Positions 1-6,987 of a stretch of 13,777 nt of DNA are shown in pieces. This stretch comes from Candidatus Saccharimonadota bacterium (GTDB lineage: Bacteria > Patescibacteriota > Saccharimonadia > Saccharimonadales > Saccharimonadaceae): NCBI GenBank assembly GCA_905373345.1, contig CAJPSU010000009.1, positions 1 to 13,777 of the forward strand, in the 5' to 3' direction. A model generated the notes under the pieces. That model was not told the origin of the DNA, made no database searches, and was given only the letters and a program-made list of their open reading frames with translations. How positions within the stretch are numbered: the stretch's first letter is position 1; each line of letters starts with the position of its first letter. A program made the position numbers and the translations under genes.

Positions 1-40
1 AGAGAAAAAAGAATAAAAGATAACAGAGGTAAAATAGATA

Positions 41-72
41 AAAAATACCGGATATCGATATCCGGTATTTTT
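41..72. terminator. 32-bp perfect palindrome, probable bidirectional terminator
   Basis: A perfect inverted repeat centred between 56 and 57: an A5 run, a stem containing ATACCGGATATC, its exact complement, then a T5 run. As RNA it folds into a long hairpin followed by U5 on either strand, the layout of a rho-independent terminator. It would end transcription coming from left of the window and separate it from aspS. A dimeric protein-binding site is the alternative. Confidence 0.6.
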
Positions 73-97
73 AGGCTAAGAGAATGGCTAAAATTAT

Positions 98-190
98 TGG
101 ATGTTTATGGGTAAGAGTAAGGATAAAAGTAAGGGTAAGAGTGATAGTGATTGGATATTTGTGAGTAAGAGCAATAGTGAGAGTAATGGC
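98..190. repeat. Purine-rich GTAAGR low-complexity repeats
   Basis: The top strand is almost all A and G here, with many copies of GTAAGA/GTAAGG-like hexamers. Two longer imperfect copies starting TTGGATRTTTRTGRGTAAGA lie at about 98 and 152, roughly 54 bases apart. The copies are degenerate and have no constant spacer, so this is decayed tandem repetition, not CRISPR. No function is evident. A short open frame at 84-164 runs through it. Confidence 0.5.
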
Positions 191-206
191 TATTCATTAG
201 CTATTT

Positions 207-247
207 ATACCGAGCTTCGCTCGGTATGTCTATTAAATGAGACATAC
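207..247 (+). promoter_or_regulatory. Two overlapping, mutually exclusive hairpins upstream of aspS
   Basis: Hairpin A pairs 207-215 with 219-227 (9 bp, loop TTC). Hairpin B pairs 224-231 with 240-247 (8 bp, AT-rich 8-base loop). Bases 224-227 belong to both stems, so only one can form at a time, as in attenuators and antiterminators. No U-run follows either hairpin and no T-box consensus is visible. A promoter just before aspS would start downstream of them. They may therefore act on an upstream transcript or be incidental. Confidence 0.35.
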
Positions 248-345
248 GGGAGACATTCTTTCTTTGATTAGTTGTTTACTATATGGCTAGAGCTAATTTT
301 ACTAGGGTGTTCCGTTTTAGTTTAATGTACCAACATGACGGCAGC

Positions 346-374
346 TGGAAATTTATGCCCATTTCGCGTACAAT
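346..374 (+). promoter_or_regulatory. Candidate aspS promoter TGGAAA-N17-TACAAT
   Basis: A -35-like TGGAAA at 346-351 (4/6 to TTGACA) and a -10 TACAAT at 369-374 (5/6) are separated by 17 bases. The start point would fall at about 381-384, giving a 0-3 nt leader. That fits the absence of a Shine-Dalgarno sequence before the ATG at 384. Confidence 0.45.
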
Positions 375-383
375 AACAGAGAT

Positions 384-2177
384 ATGAAACGAACGCTTAC
401 TCTTAATTCTACTCAAGCAATCGGTAAACGTGTGACGGTTGCTGGCTGGGTGCATTCGCGACGCGATCATGGCGGGCTAATTTTTATTGACTTACGCGAT
501 CATACGGGGTTGCTGCAGCTAGTGTTTAATCCTGATCAGCCACAGGCGTTTGCGCTGGCGGAAGAACTGCGTGATGAATTTGTAATTTCTGCAAGCGGTA
601 TGGTGCGTGAACGCGACGAACAATTGCATAATGATAAAATTCTAACAGGGAACGTTGAGTTAGTTGTCGATGAGCTGAGGATTTTGAATCGCGCGGAGAC
701 ATTACCGATTCAACCGTTTGCTGACGATAACCAAGCCGGAGAAGAATTGCGTTTAAAGTATCGTTTTCTTGATTTGCGTCGCAACAAAGTTCAGACGATG
801 CTAAAAAAACGAGCTGAGATGTACAGGCTAATTCACCAGTACATGGACGAACGCGAATTTCTGGAAGTACAAACGCCGATTTTGGCAAATTCTAGCCCTG
901 AAGGTGCGCGCGATTTTTTGATTCCATCGCGTCTGCATGAAGGTAAGTTTTACGCTTTGCCACAAGCACCGCAGCAATTCAAGCAATTACTAATGGTTGG
1001 TGGTGTGTCGCGCTATTACCAATTAGCAGCATGTTTTCGCGACGAGGATCCGCGAGCCGATCGCTTGTACGGTGAATTTTATCAACTGGACTGCGAAATG
1101 AGTTTTGTTGAAGATGGCGAAGAAGTTCGGCGGGAAGTCGAGCCGCTAATCAAGCAGCTGGCGGCCGATTTTGCCGGCAAAAAACTGCTGGGTCGGGGTA
1201 TTCCGCGTATTCCGTACGCAGAGGCAATGGAGCGCTACGGTTCTGACAAGCCGGATCTGCGCTTCGGCATGGAATTGGTTGACCTGACAAGCGTATTTAG
1301 TAGGACTGAATTTGGCGTATTTAAGAATGCTGAGTGTATTAAAGCGATTTGCGTGTCGGGCGGCGCGAACTTGAGTCGCAAACAGATTGATACGTTTACT
1401 GCGATCGCGAAGAGCGAGGGTGCGGGTGGTTTGGCATACATTACTGTTGAGCGGTTGCCAGACTTAGGCCTTAATTCTGTTGATCCGGTTAGTGCTATGA
1501 GCGGACTGAAGTCGCCAATCCTCAAGTTTTTCTCGTCTGAGGAAGTCATGGGCGTACTTGAAGCGACTGGTGCGCAGTCGGGTGACGCTATCTTCTTCGG
1601 CGCTGATACCCGCGTTACTGTTAACGCTGTCCTTGGTCGCTTGCGTAATGAATTTGCCACGCACTTTAATTTGAAAGATCCGAATGTTGTTGCGCTCGCC
1701 TGGATTGTTGATTTTCCGTTCTACGAGTGGGATGATGCTCGTAAGAAACTTGATTTTGGGCACAATCCGTTCAGTATGCCGCGTGGCGGTGAAGCAGCAT
1801 TGGATGCGGCGACAACTGATAAGCAGCGCTTGGAGGTAGTCGCTGATCAGTTTGATATGGTAATGAACGGCTACGAAATTTGCTCAGGTGGCGTGCGCAA
1901 TCACAATCCGGCAGTGCTTTACAAAGCGTTTGAGAATCTAGGCTATAATCGCGCCTATGTTGATGCTAAGTTTGGCGCAATGATTAATGCCTTTAAATAT
2001 GGCGCTCCGCCACATGCTGGCTGTGCTTTCGGTGTTGACCGCATTCTAATGGAGCTGCTGAATGAAGAAAATGTTCGCGAAGTGCTTGCTTTTCCTAAAA
2101 ATGGTTCGGGGCTAGATGTGATGATGAGCTCGCCAAGTGCAGTGGAGCCGGGGCAACTGCGCGAATTGGGACTATAG
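384..2177 (+). CDS. aspS: Aspartate--tRNA ligase (AspRS), non-discriminating type
   Basis: Cytoplasmic class II synthetase that charges tRNA-Asp with aspartate. The 597 aa match the usual bacterial length of about 590, which includes the GAD insertion. An N-terminal OB-fold anticodon-binding domain contains GGLIFIDLRD (residues 30-39). Class II motif 2 begins at FRDEDPR (218-224), and motif 3 is GCAFGVDR (546-553) with its ATP-binding arginine. His29 and Gly89 sit where Pseudomonas-type AspRS carries the His and Gly linked to relaxed anticodon recognition. It may therefore also misacylate tRNA-Asn, which GatCAB would then amidate; that is an inference. The ATG at 384 is preferred because a -10 box lies close upstream, although no Shine-Dalgarno sequence is present. 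The MutY-like gene follows after 40 bases on the same strand. Confidence 0.97.
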   Translation: MKRTLTLNSTQAIGKRVTVAGWVHSRRDHGGLIFIDLRDHTGLLQLVFNPDQPQAFALAEELRDEFVISASGMVRERDEQLHNDKILTGNVELVVDELRILNRAETLPIQPFADDNQAGEELRLKYRFLDLRRNKVQTMLKKRAEMYRLIHQYMDEREFLEVQTPILANSSPEGARDFLIPSRLHEGKFYALPQAPQQFKQLLMVGGVSRYYQLAACFRDEDPRADRLYGEFYQLDCEMSFVEDGEEVRREVEPLIKQLAADFAGKKLLGRGIPRIPYAEAMERYGSDKPDLRFGMELVDLTSVFSRTEFGVFKNAECIKAICVSGGANLSRKQIDTFTAIAKSEGAGGLAYITVERLPDLGLNSVDPVSAMSGLKSPILKFFSSEEVMGVLEATGAQSGDAIFFGADTRVTVNAVLGRLRNEFATHFNLKDPNVVALAWIVDFPFYEWDDARKKLDFGHNPFSMPRGGEAALDAATTDKQRLEVVADQFDMVMNGYEICSGGVRNHNPAVLYKAFENLGYNRAYVDAKFGAMINAFKYGAPPHAGCAFGVDRILMELLNEENVREVLAFPKNGSGLDVMMSSPSAVEPGQLRELGL

Positions 2178-2217
2178 CCTTCCCGGCGGACAATTATGAA
2201 GTTGATGTAGCTTTCAG

Positions 2218-2973
2218 ATGGATTTCCAACAACTTGTCCAGCAAAAAGGGAAACAACTCTACCGTTCCATGCCTTGGCGTGAGCGACCGACATTCTACTA
2301 CGTGCTTGTCAGCGAGATTATGCTGCAACAAACCCAGGTGGGGCGCGTGCTCGCGAAATTTACTGAGTTTACGCGAACATTTCCGACTATTGATTCGCTT
2401 GCGGCGACAGACTTATCGCGCGTGCTGGCGGCGTGGCAAGGGTTAGGCTATAATCGCCGGGCAAAGTATTTGCACCAAGCAGCGCAAGCAGTGGCGGTGA
2501 ATGGCACGCCGAATACGCAAATCAAACTTATGAAACTGCCGGGTGTCGGCGCAAATACGGCTGCGGCTATCCTGAATTATGCGTACGAAATTCCGACGCC
2601 GTTCGTCGAGACGAATATTCGCACGGTATACTTTCATCATTTTTTTGCTAATGAAACGCGTGTGAGCGATCAAGACGTTCTTGTAAAAGTCGCTGAAACA
2701 ATAGACGCCGCCCGACCACGTGAATGGTTTTGGGCTCTGATGGACTATGGTGCGGAGCTCAAGCATCAGGGTCATGGGAGACTAAGTCAGAGCAAGCATT
2801 ATACTAAGCAGTCATTGCTTGACGGCAGTATCCGTCAAATGCGCGGCGAGATCATTCGCCGTTACGTGCGTGGGCAATCAATTGCGCAGATAGCGCGTGA
2901 ATTAAGTGGTGACTCACGTTTTGCAGCAGCATTACGCGGGGTGCAAAATGATGGGTTAATCAGTGAGGAATAA
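2218..2973 (+). CDS. mutY: MutY-like HhH-GPD DNA glycosylase lacking the Fe-S cluster
   Basis: Base-excision repair enzyme of the helix-hairpin-helix GPD superfamily. MutY removes adenine mispaired with 8-oxoguanine. MutY hallmarks are PWR (19-21), SEIMLQQTQV (32-41) with catalytic Glu33, QGLGYNRRA, and the HhH motif LPGVGANTAAAI. Three features are odd. The residue matching catalytic Asp138 of E. coli MutY is Glu131, in VETNIRTV. There is no cysteine anywhere, so the usual 4Fe-4S cluster is absent. At 251 aa it lacks the NUDIX-like C-terminal domain that reads 8-oxoG. The tail (about 205-251) looks like a short winged-helix segment, recalling the tails of actinobacterial MutY proteins. The start at 2218 is forced to within a few codons by an in-frame TGA at 2203; no clear Shine-Dalgarno sequence is seen. 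Mismatch specificity is uncertain. Confidence 0.85.
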   Translation: MDFQQLVQQKGKQLYRSMPWRERPTFYYVLVSEIMLQQTQVGRVLAKFTEFTRTFPTIDSLAATDLSRVLAAWQGLGYNRRAKYLHQAAQAVAVNGTPNTQIKLMKLPGVGANTAAAILNYAYEIPTPFVETNIRTVYFHHFFANETRVSDQDVLVKVAETIDAARPREWFWALMDYGAELKHQGHGRLSQSKHYTKQSLLDGSIRQMRGEIIRRYVRGQSIAQIARELSGDSRFAAALRGVQNDGLISEE

Positions 2974-2991
2974 AGCCGTATCTAACTCTGT

Positions 2992-2997
2992 TATAAT
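2992..2997 (+). promoter_or_regulatory. -10 box TATAAT for the 3015-5597 operon
   Basis: A consensus TATAAT starts 19 bases after the glycosylase stop codon. Transcription would start near 3004, 11 bases before the first ATG (3015). No convincing -35 element lies 16-18 bases upstream. Confidence 0.5.
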
Positions 2998-3014
2998 TTG
3001 ACCATTTCGCTAAA

Positions 3015-3575
3015 ATGCGCGATAATAAAAAGCACATGAAGCGAGCATACATTCTGTTAGTGTTGGCAACTGCCTTGACGGTGAGTCCGCTTGTGAGTGC
3101 TGAAGGCTTGCAGCCGATTGTGCTTAGTAGTGCGCAACTCGCACTGATCCGAGCGAACTGCGTGTCGATTCGTTCATCCTTGCAACGGTTGCACGAGAAT
3201 GACGCACTTGCGCGAGTAAATTTGGGGCGCGAATATGAAACGATTTCAAACAAGCTAATGGCGCCGATGAATAGTCGCATTGCACTTAATAAACTTGATG
3301 GTGTTATGGCTGCAAAAACGACGGTTGAGTTTGATGATGAGCTCGCGACATTTCGCTCAAGCTACCAGCGTTATGAGGAAAGCGTTGCGAGAACGATTAA
3401 TATTGACTGCCAAGAGCGTCCAGTTGATTTTTATCAGATGATTGAATATGCACGTATGTACCGTGCTGAAGTTCGCCAAACCGTGATGAGAATGAGCGAA
3501 TTGATAAAGAAGTACCGTATGCAAATTGATACGATTCACCAAACAAGCGACAAGAAACACGCAGGAGCAAAATGA
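3015..3575 (+). CDS. Exported alpha-helical protein of unknown function
   Basis: I do not recognise the family. The N-terminus is a signal peptide: basic residues through KR (9-10), a hydrophobic core AYILLVLATALTV, and a likely cleavage after VSA (about 29). The mature part is charged and helix-rich, with a heptad-like stretch near 140-175 and a Lys-rich tail. Two cysteines (49 and 132) could form a disulfide outside the membrane. The ATG at 3015 is used here. A second in-frame ATG at 3036 would give a tidier signal peptide (MKRAYILL), and neither has a good Shine-Dalgarno sequence. It is the first gene of a five-gene operon, and its stop overlaps the next start (ATGA, 3572-3575), so the two products may work together at the cell surface. 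Confidence 0.75.
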   Translation: MRDNKKHMKRAYILLVLATALTVSPLVSAEGLQPIVLSSAQLALIRANCVSIRSSLQRLHENDALARVNLGREYETISNKLMAPMNSRIALNKLDGVMAAKTTVEFDDELATFRSSYQRYEESVARTINIDCQERPVDFYQMIEYARMYRAEVRQTVMRMSELIKKYRMQIDTIHQTSDKKHAGAK

Positions 3576-4006
3576 CAGAGGAGGTTGTTTCGCCGTATGT
3601 TAGTCTTAACCAGGTCGCCGAGAGTCGCCGTCGGAAGATTCGCTTTGCGAGTATGATTATTTGTGTGATCGCAGTGGCATGTATACTTACGGGTATTTCG
3701 TTGTATATCTATGGCGCGAGTGGAGCGGTGCAGGTTGATTTGAGTCGCCCGGGCTATCAGTCGGTGCGCAAAGAAGCTACCGCTAATACATCAGATGAGC
3801 AGTTTGCGGCGACAGGTAATCTTGACGCAAAAGCGTATTTGCAGTTCAGCACGATGTATGACCGCCACGCTAAGCGAACTGTCGACGCGCCGAGTTTTGG
3901 TAAAGAAGCTCTAACTGACGACTCACTGCAAATCTTTACCGACACAAGTGCAAATAACGTAGCAAACCCTGCTCCAAGTCCGTCAGAAAGTCAGTCTGCG
4001 CAATGA
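3572..4006 (+). CDS. Single-pass membrane protein of unknown function
   Basis: A 144-aa protein with a short cytoplasmic head rich in Arg/Lys (residues 19-24), one transmembrane helix (about 26-48, IICVIAVACILTGISLYIYG), and an outward tail of about 95 residues that becomes Ser/Pro/Asn-rich and disordered at the end. The positive charges before the helix predict N-in/C-out topology. AGGAG at 3563-3567 is a Shine-Dalgarno sequence close to the ATG. The gene overlaps its neighbours on both sides by ATGA (3572-3575 and 4003-4006), so translation is probably coupled. No known domain is visible. Confidence 0.78.
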   Translation: MTEEVVSPYVSLNQVAESRRRKIRFASMIICVIAVACILTGISLYIYGASGAVQVDLSRPGYQSVRKEATANTSDEQFAATGNLDAKAYLQFSTMYDRHAKRTVDAPSFGKEALTDDSLQIFTDTSANNVANPAPSPSESQSAQ

Positions 4007-4656
4007 GTCAATTGCTCAACCCGAATGATTTTATCATCACTCGTAAGCGCAAAAAATACCGCTTTGCGCTATTTGCGAACTCGTCGCTTTGTTTTGAGCT
4101 TAGCGAGTGGGCGCCGCGTGCTGTTGATGTGCTAGAAATCGGCGCAGGAACAGGGCTGTTTAGCGTTGAGTTAGCGGCGCGCCATCCCGAGCAGACATTT
4201 GTCGCACTTGATGTTAAGGGCGATCGGTTGCAAAAGGGTGCATACCAGGCGGAGGCGCGTGGACTTAGGAACGTGTTTTTCGTGCGGGCGCGGGCAGATC
4301 AGTTAGCTAAACTCGTTGCTACGCGATCGCTCCGCACAATCTGGCTAACGTTTCCTGATCCGTTTCCGCGCCAGCGTTCAGCGGGTCGCCGGCTCACGCA
4401 CACGCATTTTTTGCATATCTATGCTGAGTTGTTGTGTTCTGATGGCGAATTACTACTTAAACATGATAGCCTTGATTTTTTCTGCTGGAGTCTAGAGCAA
4501 CTTGTTGCAGCGCAGTGGCGTGTTCAGAAACTATCGTTTGATCTGCACGAATCAAACCTGTATGATGAATATAAGATCAAGACTACCTACGAGCAACGTT
4601 GGTTGGATGAAGGGCGAAAAACGAATTTTGTCTGCGCGAAATCACCTGTAAAATAA
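4003..4656 (+). CDS. trmB: tRNA (guanine-N7-)-methyltransferase
   Basis: SAM-dependent enzyme forming m7G46 in the variable loop of tRNAs. At 217 aa it is somewhat shorter than the E. coli protein. The N-terminal block DFIITRKRKKYRFALF (9-24) is typical of TrmB. The Rossmann SAM-binding motif is LEIGAGTG (44-51), and VALDVKGDR (66-75 region) is the acidic-loop strand. TFPDPFPRQR (116-125) followed by RRLT is the TrmB signature with its catalytic aspartate. The start overlaps the previous stop (ATGA) and lacks its own Shine-Dalgarno sequence, suggesting translational coupling. It sits between two unknown envelope proteins and two nucleotide-hydrolysing enzymes. Confidence 0.93.
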   Translation: MSQLLNPNDFIITRKRKKYRFALFANSSLCFELSEWAPRAVDVLEIGAGTGLFSVELAARHPEQTFVALDVKGDRLQKGAYQAEARGLRNVFFVRARADQLAKLVATRSLRTIWLTFPDPFPRQRSAGRRLTHTHFLHIYAELLCSDGELLLKHDSLDFFCWSLEQLVAAQWRVQKLSFDLHESNLYDEYKIKTTYEQRWLDEGRKTNFVCAKSPVK

Positions 4657-4680
4657 TTGAAAGATGAGCTGGAGAAAAAT

Positions 4681-5259
4681 ATGCCACATATTCACACGCA
4701 ACCAAATCAGCACGATGCTAGCGTGACGATGTTTATCATATGTATGGACGGTAATCAGCCACAGTTGTTGATGCATATGCACCGCAAACTTGGTAAGTTG
4801 ATGCCGCCGGGCGGGCATGTTGAGCTTGATGAAACGCCGTGGGCGGCGGTTAGCCACGAACTTCAAGAGGAGACGGGTTATCGGTTGACTGAATTAGATA
4901 TCATGCAGCCGAAATTGCGTATGAAATCAGCACGTGACATTACGGTTCATCCGCAGCCATTCGCGAGCAATACGCATGCGGTGACGCCGGAGCATTTTCA
5001 TACTGATTTAGATTACCTCTTTATCGCGCGATCAAAGCCGAGCGCGCCGCCTGCTGAGGGTGAATCAACCGACTTTCGTTGGATGAGTGCAGCAGATGTT
5101 GCAGCACTCGACGAGACGCAAACATATCCGAATATTCAGGATTTTTGCGCCTATGTGTTTGAAAAATTGTTGCCAAGCGACGTTTGGGAGACTGTGCCGG
5201 CGACGAGCTACGACACAGCAGATACCACCGCAAAGTTTACGAGTAAGGAGGAGCTATGA
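4681..5259 (+). CDS. NUDIX hydrolase
   Basis: Hydrolase of nucleoside diphosphates linked to another moiety; the substrate cannot be told from sequence. The NUDIX box spans residues 45-67 in the pattern GX5EX7HELQEETGY. The usual Arg is His59, while the metal-binding Glu residues (60, 63, 64) are kept. The preceding PPGG and a hydrophobic first strand fit the fold. The ATG at 4681 (192 aa) is chosen because GGAG at 4671-4674 is correctly spaced. A TTG at 4657 directly after the trmB stop would add eight residues but has no ribosome site. The C-terminal 30 residues are Thr/Lys-rich and look disordered. The end overlaps the MazG start by ATGA. Confidence 0.9.
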   Translation: MPHIHTQPNQHDASVTMFIICMDGNQPQLLMHMHRKLGKLMPPGGHVELDETPWAAVSHELQEETGYRLTELDIMQPKLRMKSARDITVHPQPFASNTHAVTPEHFHTDLDYLFIARSKPSAPPAEGESTDFRWMSAADVAALDETQTYPNIQDFCAYVFEKLLPSDVWETVPATSYDTADTTAKFTSKEEL

Positions 5260-5597
5260 CGATTAATGATTATTCGCAGCAAGCCCTTCGTACGCTACTG
5301 GGTGAACACGCTTATGGCGAGGTTGACGCTAAATTGATGGCGCAAGTATTGGGCTTGGGTGGTGAATCGGGCGAAGTGCTCGAAAAATTCAAGAAAATCT
5401 TGCGCGACAAACAAGGTAGGATCTCTGGTAGCGATCGCACGGCGATTGTCAAAGAGCTTGGCGACGTTCTTTGGTACGTTAATGCTATCGCTCATCTCGT
5501 TGGCTCAGACCTTGAGGAAGTTGCACGCCTTAATAATGAAAAACTTGCTAGTCGCCAGTACCGCGGTCAACTGCAGGGCAGTGGCGATGATCGCTGA
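5256..5597 (+). CDS. MazG-like nucleotide pyrophosphohydrolase
   Basis: Small all-alpha NTP pyrophosphohydrolase (113 aa, one MazG domain) that would cleave (d)NTPs to monophosphate and pyrophosphate. The metal-binding pattern is present: ExxE in GGESGEV (Glu37, Glu40) and ExxD in KELGDVLWYV (Glu67, Asp70). A strong Shine-Dalgarno sequence, AAGGAGGAG (5245-5253), precedes the ATG. It is the last gene of the operon that starts at 2992. Pairing with a NUDIX enzyme suggests cleaning of the nucleotide pool, an inference from context. It converges with murC across 21 bases and I see no clear terminator between them. The single-domain form differs from full-length MazG of about 260 aa. Confidence 0.9.
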   Translation: MTINDYSQQALRTLLGEHAYGEVDAKLMAQVLGLGGESGEVLEKFKKILRDKQGRISGSDRTAIVKELGDVLWYVNAIAHLVGSDLEEVARLNNEKLASRQYRGQLQGSGDDR

Positions 5598-5618
5598 TTC
5601 TATCGGTAAAACACGTTC

Positions 5619-6920
5619 TTATATGGTAGACGTATTGGTGTTATCAGAACTTTCCGTCGTACTCGCCGCTTTTGCTAGTTGCTCTCGCAGCCAACCATCA
5701 ATCGTGCCAGCCCCCATACATAGTACTAATTTACCGTTGTGTCGTGCCATTTCAATATGTCGCCACAGCTCGTCGTTAAGCTCGGCGTAATGGACGGTGT
5801 TACGATTCGTTAGATTGTTCGCTAATTCTTGTGGCGTTAATATCGGCAACCTTGGATCTTCACGCGTTAGATATGTTGGTAGCCAATAGATCTCTTCGGC
5901 AAGTTCCATGCAGCTGTCGTATTGATCGCGAATTTCGTGTTGGCGGACGTTTTGATGCGGCTGATAAACGAGCACGACGTGGTCTGATATCTCGCGTGCC
6001 ATCTGTAGCGTGGCGGCAATTTCAACCGGATGATGTCCATAGTCGCTATATAAATTATCCGCTAACTTCTCAAAGCGCCGTGACGTGCCAGGGAAACTTG
6101 ATAACGCTGTCAGCACGGCATGCTGTTGCCCGAGCTTTAGGTATTCAAAGGCTTTTACAATGAGTGTTGCGTTGGCGCGGTTGTGCGCGCCTGCTAGCTG
6201 GAGCGGTATAACCTCGCTATCTTTGAGCAACCACGTGCTCTTCGGTGTTTTCAAACCAGAGAACGTGTCGCGTAGCCACATGACAGTTTGTTTTGACTGC
6301 GTTAAAAAGCGTTCAAACGCGGCACGATAGTCGCTTTCGGTTGGATAGGTGTCCGGATGGTCATAATCAAGCGACGTGATGATTGAAATGTCAGGCTCGA
6401 AATGTAAAAAATTATAATCAAACTCGTCGCATTCGTATACAAAGTAGCGCGAATTCGGATCGAAATACCCGGAAGGAGCAAACGACGTCGTTGCTCCGAT
6501 CGAAAAGCTCACTGGTATATTCAGCTGGCGGAATACCCACACCATCATTGCTGTGGTGGTAGTTTTGCCGTGTGTACCGGCGATAGCAATGAGCTTGAGT
6601 CCCTTTTCACCGATGATGTAATTGATTAGTTCATCGCGTTTCGCCAGATGCAGTCCCAACTCGCGTGCTTTAAGCAGTTCCGGATGATCACTCGGCAAAC
6701 CGGCGGTGTATACAAACCAGTCAATTGATTGCTGTCGGTGGCAATACATTAAGTAATCGCCCGTTTGATCGGTACTCACGGGAATACCGCGCTCTTGCAA
6801 CTCGCGCGTTGTGAGGCTTTCCTGTGCATCGCTGCCGTGCACAATATGACCGGCGTCGCGTGCGATTTCTGCAAGCGGTCCTAGCCCGACGCCGCCGATA
6901 CCCGAAAAGTAGATATTCAT
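5619..6920 (-). CDS. murC: UDP-N-acetylmuramate--L-alanine ligase
   Basis: Cytoplasmic Mur ligase that adds L-Ala to UDP-MurNAc using ATP, the first peptide step of peptidoglycan synthesis. At 433 aa it is slightly short of typical MurC (450-490). The N-terminal Rossmann-like UDP-binding motif is GIGGVGLGPLAE (7-18). The ATP P-loop is GTHGKTTTT (115-123). The central-domain motif DYDHPDTYP follows, and the C-terminal domain has GTSRRFE, SDYGHHPVEI and YQPHQNVR. The last 18 residues form a Ser/Thr/Asn-rich tail. Mpl, a related recycling ligase, is less likely because of the FLHFEPDISIIT region. The ATG at 6920 lies 6 bases after a TATACT -10 box, so the mRNA is probably leaderless; no Shine-Dalgarno sequence is present. 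Confidence 0.92.
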   Translation of the reverse strand: MNIYFSGIGGVGLGPLAEIARDAGHIVHGSDAQESLTTRELQERGIPVSTDQTGDYLMYCHRQQSIDWFVYTAGLPSDHPELLKARELGLHLAKRDELINYIIGEKGLKLIAIAGTHGKTTTTAMMVWVFRQLNIPVSFSIGATTSFAPSGYFDPNSRYFVYECDEFDYNFLHFEPDISIITSLDYDHPDTYPTESDYRAAFERFLTQSKQTVMWLRDTFSGLKTPKSTWLLKDSEVIPLQLAGAHNRANATLIVKAFEYLKLGQQHAVLTALSSFPGTSRRFEKLADNLYSDYGHHPVEIAATLQMAREISDHVVLVYQPHQNVRQHEIRDQYDSCMELAEEIYWLPTYLTREDPRLPILTPQELANNLTNRNTVHYAELNDELWRHIEMARHNGKLVLCMGAGTIDGWLREQLAKAASTTESSDNTNTSTI

Positions 6921-6926
6921 ATCTTT

Positions 6927-6932
6927 AGTATA
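6927..6932 (-). promoter_or_regulatory. -10 box TATACT of murC (leaderless)
   Basis: Reading the minus strand, TATACT is followed by 6 bases and then ATG, so the start point should coincide with the A of the start codon. No -35 match is evident. A mirror-image TATACT on the plus strand at 6957-6962 serves the divergent gene. Confidence 0.5.
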
Positions 6933-6956
6933 GCATGCTCGGCGCTAATGGTATGG

Positions 6957-6962
6957 TATACT
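6957..6962 (+). promoter_or_regulatory. -10 box TATACT of the 6988 membrane-protein gene
   Basis: Predicted start near 6969 gives a leader of about 19 nt containing AAGGTGGGG (6974-6982), a good ribosome site 5 bases before the GTG start. The two divergent -10 boxes are only 24 bases apart, so polymerases would compete. Confidence 0.45.
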
Positions 6963-6987
6963 AATAGAGTATGAAGGTGGGGCGATA

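Noticed and set aside
98..190. CRISPR-like repeats
   Set aside because: Copies are degenerate and purine-only, with no constant repeat-spacer length.
207..383. T-box riboswitch before aspS
   Set aside because: No T-box consensus sequence, no specifier-stem layout and no terminator with U-run before the gene.
1235..1660. Long antisense open frame within aspS
   Set aside because: It lies wholly inside a conserved gene on the other strand, has no ribosome site and no recognisable domain; shadow of aspS.
4657..4680. TTG start for the NUDIX gene
   Set aside because: No ribosome site precedes it, while ATG 4681 has GGAG at proper spacing and the fold begins after it.
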